9,851 bases of DNA, from assembly GCA_030603465.1 (NCBI GenBank), contig JAUVXT010000089.1:1-9851 (forward strand), in the 5' to 3' direction. Position 1 is the first letter of the stretch; every line of letters starts with the position of its first letter. The stretch is from Deltaproteobacteria bacterium (GTDB taxonomy: Bacteria; Desulfobacterota; Syntrophia; Syntrophales; UBA2210). The notes below the pieces were generated by a model, which saw nothing but the letters and a program-made list of their open reading frames with translations, did not search any database and was not told the origin of the DNA. This document shows, in pieces, positions 4,378 through 9,851 of the stretch. The translations under genes and the position numbers were made by a program.

Positions 4378-5577
4378 ATGGATTTTACCATCACAGAAGA
4401 TCAGCAAATGTATCTGGAGCTGGTCCGAAAATTTGTAAAAAATGAGATATTACCGGGCGTTTTAAAAAGGGAGGAGGAGCATATCTTCCCCGAAGACATC
4501 ATAGAAAAGGCCTGGGAGATAGGATTGATGAATTTATGCGTTCCCGAATCGATCAAGGGATATGAAGTCGATATCATCACTTCCTCGCTGATCGTAAGGG
4601 AGCTTTCATATGGAGATACGGGTATCTCCACCTCTGCCATGTGTAACGACCTGGCCAATATCGTCATTGCACAGCACGGAACAGAGGAACAGAAAACGCG
4701 ATTCCTCCAACCATTTGTGGAGAAACCCCTTATTGCCGCTTTCTGTCTGACCGAGCCGGGGGCCGGTTCGGACAACGCGTCGATGAAGACATTTATCAGG
4801 AAACAGGATGACGGCACGTACCTCTTGAATGGTGAAAAATGTTTCATAACAAATGCATCCTATGCGTCACAGTTTACCATTTTCTGTAAGGTGGGGAAAC
4901 CGGACGGTCTCATGATTGCCTGTATCATCATCCCTTCAGAATCCATACTGGAGGCGGATATTGTAACACAATCCTCGGGCGGGAAAGAGATTGTCCTGAA
5001 GGAGGGTGGAACAATCATGATCGGCAAGCCGGAGGATAAGCTGGGACAGCGCCTCTCAAATACGGCGGCCGTCAAGTTTGAAGATGTGGTTATCGATACG
5101 ACACAGATAATAGGAAACAGGAGACTTGGATTTACCTATGCCATAGATGTGCTCGATTATGCGCGTCCCATGGTAGCTGCCATAGGCGTCGGTCTGGCAC
5201 GAAGGGCATTCGATATCACCCTGGAATATACGAAGGAGAGGAAACAGTTCGGGGAGCGGATCTGCGATTTGCCCGTTGCCAGGGACACGCTGGTTTCCAT
5301 GTGGAAGAGGATGGAAATGGCTGAAATGGCGCTGATGAAGGCGGCCTGTAAGGTTGAATCGGGGGATCCGGACAGGGGAATATATGCCTCCCTTGCAAAG
5401 AATGTGGCGGCGGAGGCCGCCATTTACTGTGCCAATGAAGGGCTTCACCTTCATGGCGGATACGGTTTTATGACGGAATATGAAATTTCGAAGCTGGCAA
5501 GGGACGCCCATATTATTGACATATACGAGGGCGTGAGAGAGGTGCAGGACATGATCATCGGAAGGGAGCTTGTGTAA
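4378..5577 (+). CDS. Acyl-CoA dehydrogenase-family flavoprotein
   Basis: A 399-residue full-length acyl-CoA dehydrogenase. FAD and substrate motifs are in place: CLTEPGAGSD (123-132), ITNA (157-160), ERKQFG (287-292), LHLHGGYGF (356-364), and the C-terminal DIYEGVREVQ with the likely catalytic base Glu384. The family makes the alpha,beta double bond of acyl thioesters with FAD and passes electrons to electron-transfer flavoprotein; some anaerobic members run in the reducing direction. An extra stretch of about 15-20 residues (roughly 190-213) sits in the middle beta domain, before 'GKPEDKLGQRLSNTAAVKFEDV'. It heads an operon of fatty-acid-synthesis enzymes, so the substrate may be an acyl-ACP or a product of the pathway. 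No ETF genes are nearby. ATG 4378 has AAGGAGA (4363-4369) eight bases ahead. Confidence 0.9.
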   Translation: MDFTITEDQQMYLELVRKFVKNEILPGVLKREEEHIFPEDIIEKAWEIGLMNLCVPESIKGYEVDIITSSLIVRELSYGDTGISTSAMCNDLANIVIAQHGTEEQKTRFLQPFVEKPLIAAFCLTEPGAGSDNASMKTFIRKQDDGTYLLNGEKCFITNASYASQFTIFCKVGKPDGLMIACIIIPSESILEADIVTQSSGGKEIVLKEGGTIMIGKPEDKLGQRLSNTAAVKFEDVVIDTTQIIGNRRLGFTYAIDVLDYARPMVAAIGVGLARRAFDITLEYTKERKQFGERICDLPVARDTLVSMWKRMEMAEMALMKAACKVESGDPDRGIYASLAKNVAAEAAIYCANEGLHLHGGYGFMTEYEISKLARDAHIIDIYEGVREVQDMIIGRELV

Positions 5578-5581
5578 TAAT

Positions 5582-6571
5582 ATGTTATATCTCCACGGCC
5601 TGGGACACTTTCATCCGGAAAATGTGATCACCAATGGATTTCTTGAGGAACTGGACATCGGGAGCAGCAAAGAGTGGATAATGGAGCGGGTGGGCATACA
5701 TACCCGTCGCACAGTCCTTTCTCTCGATTATATAAAGACGACGAAAAATGCCGATCCCCGCGCCGCATGGGAGGGGAGTCTCTATACTAATGCCCAGACA
5801 GGGGCGCTTGCGGCACGCATGGCTATAGATCGCGCCGGCCTTACACCGGCGGATATTGGAATGGTAATCTCGGGAAGCACCGCATCGGATCATGTATGTC
5901 CCGCCGAAGCGGCTACCGTTGCGGGAGCGCTCGGGGTCGATGTTCCCTGTTTTGATATCAATTCCGCCTGTTCCACTTTCGGTATGCAGATAAGTTTTCT
6001 GTACAATATGAAAGAAGAGGCATTACCCGCTTATGTATTGGTAGTTAATCCGGAATGTATGACCAAAACGGTGGATTATTCCGATCGTAAGGTGGCGCCC
6101 CTCTTCGGTGATGGAAGCAGCGCGGCGGTAATATCTGCTGTTGAACCCTCCGCCATGGAATTTGAATCGTGTTCTTATAAATCCGAACCCTCGGCGTGGG
6201 AAAGGGTGAAAATTCCGAGAATGGGACACTTCTGGCAGAACGGAAGTGCGGTTCAGGGGTTTGCCATACGAAGAACCACAGATTTCCTGCGGGAATTACA
6301 GGAGGAATATCCCATTAACTCGAACAATTTCAAGTTCGTGGGGCATCAGGCAAATTTGGGAATGCTGAAGACCGTATGTGAGAGGTGTGATGTGTCCGAA
6401 GAAGACCACTGGTACAATGTGGCCGATTTCGGGAATACGGGCTGCGCAGGCGCCCCCTCTGTGCTGAGCCAGAAATGGGATAATCTCCATCCGGGATTAC
6501 ACGTTGCCATTGTAGTGGTGGGGGCTGGTCTCACGTGGGCACGGGTGATGTTGAGGGTAAACGAGGAATAA
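5582..6571 (+). CDS. fabH: Beta-ketoacyl-ACP synthase III (FabH-like)
   Basis: KAS III condenses an acyl-CoA starter with malonyl-ACP and so begins a chain. The 329-residue protein has the complete Cys-His-Asn triad: Cys130 in DINSACSTFG, His255 in GHQANLGML and Asn285 in DFGNTGCAGAPS, plus GDGSSAAV (176-183) and C-terminal GAGLTWARVML. Trp32 and Arg36 in 'SKEWIMERVGI' match the CoA-adenine contacts of E. coli FabH, which argues for an acyl-CoA primer. Compared with FabH there is an insertion of about 18 residues after the first Arg-rich loop (about 43-70, 'TVLSLDYIKTTKNADPR'), near the substrate entrance. I chose ATG 5582; the TTG at 5570 is only one base from the GGGAG site (5564-5568), whereas ATG is 13 bases away. 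It begins four bases after the dehydrogenase stop. A secondary-metabolite KAS III is the main alternative. Confidence 0.9.
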   Translation: MLYLHGLGHFHPENVITNGFLEELDIGSSKEWIMERVGIHTRRTVLSLDYIKTTKNADPRAAWEGSLYTNAQTGALAARMAIDRAGLTPADIGMVISGSTASDHVCPAEAATVAGALGVDVPCFDINSACSTFGMQISFLYNMKEEALPAYVLVVNPECMTKTVDYSDRKVAPLFGDGSSAAVISAVEPSAMEFESCSYKSEPSAWERVKIPRMGHFWQNGSAVQGFAIRRTTDFLRELQEEYPINSNNFKFVGHQANLGMLKTVCERCDVSEEDHWYNVADFGNTGCAGAPSVLSQKWDNLHPGLHVAIVVVGAGLTWARVMLRVNEE

Positions 6572-7171
6572 ATGAAATACGACGAATTTATGGCGCGGGA
6601 AAAGTTTGAAATCGAGAATCTGATAGCCTTTTCCTATGGACGGCTGATTGAAGATCCTCCCCGGGGGTTCGATGCGAGACTTCCGGCCCCCCCCTTTCTT
6701 ATGGTCGATCGAATCTCCGCAATTAACAGTAACGGTAGGGGAGGGTCCATCATTGCCGAGCAGGATGTAAAAATCGATGCATGGTATTTCCAGTGCCATA
6801 TGCCGGGAGATCCTGTTCAGCCGGGGTGTCTCTGTGTGGACGCCATATGGCAACTGCTGGGATTCTATTGCGTATGGCGAGGGGCGCTGGGTTCAGGCAG
6901 GGCTCTGGGGTGCGGAGAGGTTGTCTTTAACGGACAGATACGCCCCCTCGATACATTGATCCGCTATGAAGTGGAGATAAAACGCTTTTCTCAGTTAAAA
7001 AAATCGGGATCCAGCGTTGTTGTGGGGAATGGCAGGGTGTTTGTAGACAATGAAATGATTATGACTATCGAGGGCGCGCGCGTGGGAGTATTCAGAGGGA
7101 TCAGATACCTCGATTATCCAAGACGTTCACCCAATGCCAGGGGAGGCATAATGGAGAGGACAACCACATGA
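6572..7171 (+). CDS. fabA: FabA-type 3-hydroxyacyl-ACP dehydratase (possible isomerase)
   Basis: This hot-dog-fold enzyme removes water from 3-hydroxyacyl-ACP; true FabA also isomerises trans-2 to cis-3 decenoyl-ACP and so opens the anaerobic unsaturated-fatty-acid branch. The 199-residue protein carries the FabA hallmark FQCHMPGDPVQPGCLCVDAIWQ with catalytic His76 and Asp90 (spacing identical to His70/Asp84 of E. coli), then GFYCVWRGALGSGRALGCGEVVFNGQI (97-123). Asp rather than Glu at the second catalytic position separates it from FabZ. It is about 25 residues longer than E. coli FabA, mostly at the C-terminus ('RSPNARGGIMERTTT'). Its ATG directly abuts the KAS III stop codon, with GAGG five bases before. 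Isomerase activity is not proven by sequence. Confidence 0.9.
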   Translation: MKYDEFMAREKFEIENLIAFSYGRLIEDPPRGFDARLPAPPFLMVDRISAINSNGRGGSIIAEQDVKIDAWYFQCHMPGDPVQPGCLCVDAIWQLLGFYCVWRGALGSGRALGCGEVVFNGQIRPLDTLIRYEVEIKRFSQLKKSGSSVVVGNGRVFVDNEMIMTIEGARVGVFRGIRYLDYPRRSPNARGGIMERTTT

Positions 7172-7926
7172 ACAGGGAAAGTAAAAGCCGGGACTCGCAG
7201 GAGAGGCCCGTCGCAATTGTAACGGGAGGCGGAACGGGAATAGGCGCCGCCTGCTGTCGCGCTCTCGCGCGGCAGGGATTTCGTGTCGGTATCCATTACC
7301 GCAATAGTGAAAAGGGTGCCCGAAAGATACTCGAGGAAGAGGCACAGGATGGATTTCTGCTGAAGGCCGATCTCGCCGATATCGAAGAGATAGAGGCCAT
7401 GGTGAGAGAAATCAAAGAGAAGGCCGGGCGAGTCGATGTGCTGGTAAACAATGCGGGTGTTTCCATAAACAGTGATATTATTTCCATGAAGGTTGAGGAA
7501 TTTGACAGGCAGCGTGAGATTGTACGCGGGTCCTGGTATTTGACAAAGCGGGTTCTCCGCCTCTTCATGCTTCGCAAGGGGAAGGGGAGAATAATAAATA
7601 TTACCAGCGTTGTGGGACACACGGGGAATGGAGGCCAGATACCATACACCATGGAGAAGGCGGCCCTCGATGCCTTCACGCGATCGCTTTCCAAGGAATT
7701 GCAGGGGCGGGATATCCTGGTCAACTCAGTAGCTCCGGGCTTTATCGATACGGAGATGACCAGGGATCTGCCTGAGGAAATTAAGCAGAGGATTATGGAC
7801 AATATCCCTCTGGGTCGTCTGGGATCAGCCGGGGAGATTGCCGATGTGGCGGCCTTTCTGGCCACAAGCGGCACTTATATTAACGGAACGGTGATACACG
7901 TGAACGGGGGGCTCTATGGGGGTTGA
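7168..7926 (+). CDS. fabG: FabG-type short-chain dehydrogenase/reductase (3-oxoacyl-ACP reductase)
   Basis: A 252-residue classical SDR, expected to reduce 3-oxoacyl-ACP with NADPH. The Rossmann motif TGGGTGIG (19-26), HYRN (43-46, an Arg favouring NADP), NNAG (94-97) and the catalytic Ser147, Tyr160 and Lys164 (YTMEK) are all visible, as is the NSVAPGFIDTEM segment (186-198) and C-terminal HVNGG. The fourth tetrad residue, the Asn usually found in 'VNLKG', is absent: the region reads EFDRQREIVRGSWYLTK, one residue shorter than usual. A longer than usual N-terminal tail (about 10 residues) precedes the first strand. The ATG overlaps the fabA stop by four bases, with GGAGAGGA seven bases upstream. 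Function as a ketoreductase of this pathway is likely from context. Confidence 0.88.
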   Translation: MNRESKSRDSQERPVAIVTGGGTGIGAACCRALARQGFRVGIHYRNSEKGARKILEEEAQDGFLLKADLADIEEIEAMVREIKEKAGRVDVLVNNAGVSINSDIISMKVEEFDRQREIVRGSWYLTKRVLRLFMLRKGKGRIINITSVVGHTGNGGQIPYTMEKAALDAFTRSLSKELQGRDILVNSVAPGFIDTEMTRDLPEEIKQRIMDNIPLGRLGSAGEIADVAAFLATSGTYINGTVIHVNGGLYGG

Positions 7927-8389
7927 TCACACATTATGCGATGAGATTCTTAATATCATGCCACAGCGGCATCCCTTCCGTTTTCTCGATGAGATAGTCG
8001 AATTGAGTGAGGATGCCGTCGTGGGAACCTACCGGTTTCGTGAAGATGAGTATTTCTACCGGGGGCATTTCCCCGGTTATCCTGTCACGCCCGGTGTTAT
8101 TCTAATAGAAGCGATGGCGCAGACCGGTATCGTTGCCTTCGGGATTTCCCTTCTGATTGCGCAGGGGGTTGCAACGGATACGATAAAGAAGATGGCCACT
8201 CTCTTCGCCACGGCCGATAACGTCGAATTTGCAAGTGTCGTGCGTCCGGGAGAAGAGGTCGTAATCAGGGGAGAAAAGGTGTATTTCCGAAGAGGAAGCC
8301 TGAAAACCAAGGTCAGTATGGAATACAAGAACGGAGAGGCCGTTTGTTCCGGCATACTGTCCGGCAAAGGAGTCGTATTAGATGAATAG
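7916..8389 (+). CDS. fabZ: FabZ-type 3-hydroxyacyl-ACP dehydratase
   Basis: A 157-residue single hot-dog protein. The FabZ signature is clear: 'MPQRHPFRFLDEI' (15-27), then GHFPGYPVTPGVILIEAMAQ (50-69) with catalytic His51 and Glu65. It dehydrates 3-hydroxyacyl-ACP to trans-2-enoyl-ACP without isomerisation. Length fits FabZ (about 140-160 residues). Its ATG lies inside fabG (11-base overlap, different frame) and the stop lies inside the next gene (8-base overlap), so the three genes are probably translated in a coupled way. A purine-rich ACGGGGGG run five bases before the ATG serves as a weak ribosome site. Two dehydratases, FabA-type and FabZ-type, in one operon suggest either two different chain lengths or two double-bond outcomes. 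Confidence 0.9.
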   Translation: MGVDHTLCDEILNIMPQRHPFRFLDEIVELSEDAVVGTYRFREDEYFYRGHFPGYPVTPGVILIEAMAQTGIVAFGISLLIAQGVATDTIKKMATLFATADNVEFASVVRPGEEVVIRGEKVYFRRGSLKTKVSMEYKNGEAVCSGILSGKGVVLDE

Positions 8390-9656
8390 ACGAGTTGTTA
8401 TAACGGGAATGGGTGTTGTTGCCCCCAATGGACATGGTCTGGATACTTTTGAACAGGCCCTGAGGGAAGGCCGGTCGGGGATACGCTTTCATCCGCGATT
8501 GGAGGAACTTAAATTTGCCTGTCAGATAGGGGGGGTTATCGAGGGTTTTGATGAAGTGCGTAAGAGCTATTTTGATCATGAAAAACTCCTCTCCATAAAC
8601 GATAATATCGGTTACGCTTCGGTTTCCGCCGTGGACGCCTGGCGTGACGCGGGATTTGAACTTGCTGAAGATGACGGTGAGGTACACTGGAATACGGGCG
8701 CCATCATAGGCTGCGGCATCGGAGGAATGGATACAATTGCCGAAAAGGTAGTGCCCGGCATAAACGAGGGGAAGGTTCGGCGTCTGGGAAGCAGGATTGT
8801 GGAACAGGTTATGAATAGCGGCACCAGCGCCCGCGTGGGAGGTCTTCTGGGACTGGGCGGACAGGTGACGTCCAATTCGTCGGCCTGCAGCACGGGAACA
8901 GAGGCGCTGATCGATGCCCTGTGGAAAATCCGTTTTGGACTGGCAGAAAGGATGCTGGCCGGAGGATCGGAGGGGGCGTCGCCCTATATATGGGGTGGAT
9001 TCGATGCCATGCGTGTAATCGCCAGAAAATACAATGATTCTCCTGAAGAAGGTTCCCGTCCTATGAGCGCTTCGGCGAACGGTTTTGTTCCCGGCGCCGG
9101 AGGAGCGGTGCTTGTTCTGGAAGAACTGGAGACGGCGCTGAAGAGGGGCGCCAGGATCTATGCGGAGATTCTGGGAGGTTCCGTCAATAGCGGCGGTCAG
9201 AGAAACGGAGGATCCATGACTGCGCCGAATCCGGAAGGCGTGCAGCGCTGTATCAAAGAGGCTCTTGACAATTCCGGGATAAGGCCTGCGGAGATAGATG
9301 CCATAAACGGTCATCTCACGGCGACCTTCGCCGATCCTCATGAAATAAAGAACTGGGATGCCGCTCTTGGCAGAGGGCCCGAGGATTTCCCCTATATCAA
9401 TTCAACGAAATCGATGATCGGGCATTGCCTGGGGGCGGCAGGCGTCATAGAGAGTGTTGCCGCTGTACTTCAATTGCATAAAGGATTCCTTCATCCCTCT
9501 ATCAACTGCGAGGATGTCCATCCGGAGATTGAGTCTTATGGCGATAAGATTCCTCACCGGGTTATGGAATGCCCGGATTTAAAGGTTATTGCGAAGGCAA
9601 GCTTCGGATTCGGGGATGTGAACAGCTGCCTCATCTTTAAAAAATGGGACGAGTGA
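8382..9656 (+). CDS. fabF: Beta-ketoacyl-ACP synthase II family (FabF-like) elongating enzyme
   Basis: A 424-residue thiolase-fold condensing enzyme that extends acyl-ACP with malonyl-ACP. Catalytic residues are Cys169 in SNSSACSTGTEAL, His311 in AINGHLTATFADPHE, Lys343 and His348 in INSTKSMIGHCLGAAG, so the Cys-His-His triad is complete. Two departures from housekeeping FabF are visible: NGHLTAT replaces the usual NAHGTST, and the C-terminal gating loop reads ASFGFGDVNSCLIF with Asp412 where FabF has Gly (FGFGGTN). The N-terminal part also differs in the 40-75 region. It is most likely an active KAS of a specialised branch; absence of a chain-length-factor partner argues against a polyene/PKS pair. 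ATG 8382 follows AAAGGAG (8366-8372) and overlaps fabZ by 8 bases. It is the last complete gene in the window. Confidence 0.9.
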   Translation: MNRRVVITGMGVVAPNGHGLDTFEQALREGRSGIRFHPRLEELKFACQIGGVIEGFDEVRKSYFDHEKLLSINDNIGYASVSAVDAWRDAGFELAEDDGEVHWNTGAIIGCGIGGMDTIAEKVVPGINEGKVRRLGSRIVEQVMNSGTSARVGGLLGLGGQVTSNSSACSTGTEALIDALWKIRFGLAERMLAGGSEGASPYIWGGFDAMRVIARKYNDSPEEGSRPMSASANGFVPGAGGAVLVLEELETALKRGARIYAEILGGSVNSGGQRNGGSMTAPNPEGVQRCIKEALDNSGIRPAEIDAINGHLTATFADPHEIKNWDAALGRGPEDFPYINSTKSMIGHCLGAAGVIESVAAVLQLHKGFLHPSINCEDVHPEIESYGDKIPHRVMECPDLKVIAKASFGFGDVNSCLIFKKWDE

Positions 9657-9661
9657 CATTC

Positions 9662-9709
9662 GATGCAGTCATAAAAAGTCATAAAGCATCCTCTCTCTTG
9701 ATGGGAGAG
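9662..9709. repeat. Short repeats and hairpin after fabF
   Basis: GATGC (9662-9666) and GCATC (9686-9690) form an inverted repeat enclosing a direct repeat AGTCATAAA (9667-9675 and 9677-9685). A hairpin CTCTCTC/GGGAGAG (9691-9697 with 9703-9709, one G-T pair) follows. There is no T-run after it on the + strand. It may serve the fabF end or the right end of the neighbouring IS; too weak to call a terminator. Confidence 0.3.
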
Positions 9710-9851
9710 AAACTGTGTTTAAAGTCAAGAATTATTTTACTAAAAATCAGCGCACCAATGGGTACGAGTTTTAATCATGGCATTCAGTATTGTTAAGAGT
9801 TTGCGCATACATGCGGTCATGGCTACTTTATGAACTTTACCAGCGTTAGAA
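9700..9851 (-). mobile_element. IS110-family insertion sequence, terminal part only
   Basis: The C-terminal end of an IS110-type transposase frame runs off the right edge. The outer boundary of the element is not determined: the stretch between the transposase stop (9740) and about 9700, whose minus strand contains CTTGACTTTAAACACAGTTT, is in the style of IS110-family ends, but IS110 elements usually lack terminal inverted repeats, so the exact junction cannot be read here. Confidence 0.5.
9740..9851 (-). CDS. IS110-family transposase, C-terminal fragment (gene continues beyond window)
   Basis: Read on the minus strand from the right edge, the last 36 codons end at TAG (complement of 9740-9742). 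They include the segment GKVHKVAMTACMRKLLTILN followed by AMIKTRTHW. This 'GKxxKVAxxACMRKLLTILNAM' block is the conserved C-terminal end of IS110/IS116/IS902 transposases (Tnp_20 domain with the serine-dependent half of the composite active site). These enzymes have an N-terminal DEDD RuvC-like domain, outside this window, and are guided by a bridge RNA made from a non-coding end of the element. Whether the full gene is intact cannot be judged. It runs toward fabF, tail to tail. Confidence 0.8.
   Translation of the reverse strand, partial: SNAGKVHKVAMTACMRKLLTILNAMIKTRTHWCADF

Noticed and set aside
8313..9341. A 342-codon open frame on the minus strand
   Set aside because: It lies fully antisense to the well-supported fabF and fabZ genes, is rich in His, Arg and Ser in a way typical of shadow frames, and shows no recognisable domain.
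1..9851. CRISPR array, tRNA or rRNA genes
   Set aside because: I saw no regularly spaced repeats of CRISPR type, no tRNA-like cloverleaf and no rRNA-like sequence anywhere on either strand.

Overview
The window looks like a chromosomal segment of an anaerobic proteobacterium-like organism, most likely of the Desulfobacterota (former Deltaproteobacteria). That placement is an inference. It rests on the style of the fatty-acid proteins, GC-rich palindromic repeats of a kind I associate with that group, and the mix of an integron, a toxin-antitoxin pair and an IS110 element. No ribosomal or other phylogenetic marker is present.

Left part (1 to about 2000): a run of integron gene cassettes read on the + strand. 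Three single-gene cassettes follow each other: a PD-(D/E)XK nuclease-like protein, a TrmO/TsaA-type tRNA methyltransferase and an isochorismatase-family hydrolase. The strongest evidence is the cassette end logic. The first bases of each cassette are the near-perfect reverse complement of the R'' box just after that cassette's own gene (TTCGCAG/CTGCGAA, TTATGTGC/GCACATGA, TTAGGC/GCCTGA). This is expected if each cassette was once a circle with an intact attC. The integrase and attI would lie to the left, outside the window. The array seems to end in a damaged attC near 1913.

Middle (about 2070 to 3128): a GGTCTGACC palindrome, then a type II toxin-antitoxin pair on the minus strand (ParE/RelE-family toxin downstream of an Unstab_antitox-family antitoxin, 4-base overlap). 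After that come about 530 bases without a credible gene, ending in the promoter and leader region of fabD.

Right part (3129 to 9656): a type II fatty-acid-synthesis gene cluster on the + strand. fabD stands first. A 277-base gap with two palindromic repeats follows, then a tightly packed operon: acyl-CoA dehydrogenase, KAS III, FabA-type dehydratase, FabG-type reductase, FabZ-type dehydratase, KAS II. Adjacent genes abut or overlap by 4 to 11 bases, which suggests translational coupling. Together they could load malonyl groups on ACP (FabD), start a chain (KAS III), extend it (KAS II), reduce the keto group (FabG) and dehydrate it (FabA and FabZ types). No acyl carrier protein and no enoyl-ACP reductase is present; a flavin acyl-CoA dehydrogenase occupies the cluster instead. 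Several proteins deviate from housekeeping versions: FabG lacks the tetrad Asn, the KAS II glycine loop is altered, and KAS III carries an insertion. I therefore read it as a secondary, dedicated acyl-chain pathway with unknown product.

Right edge (about 9660 to 9851): the C-terminal end of an IS110-family transposase, pointing toward the cluster on the minus strand. The operon is thus bounded by a mobile element, and any further genes of the pathway may lie beyond it.
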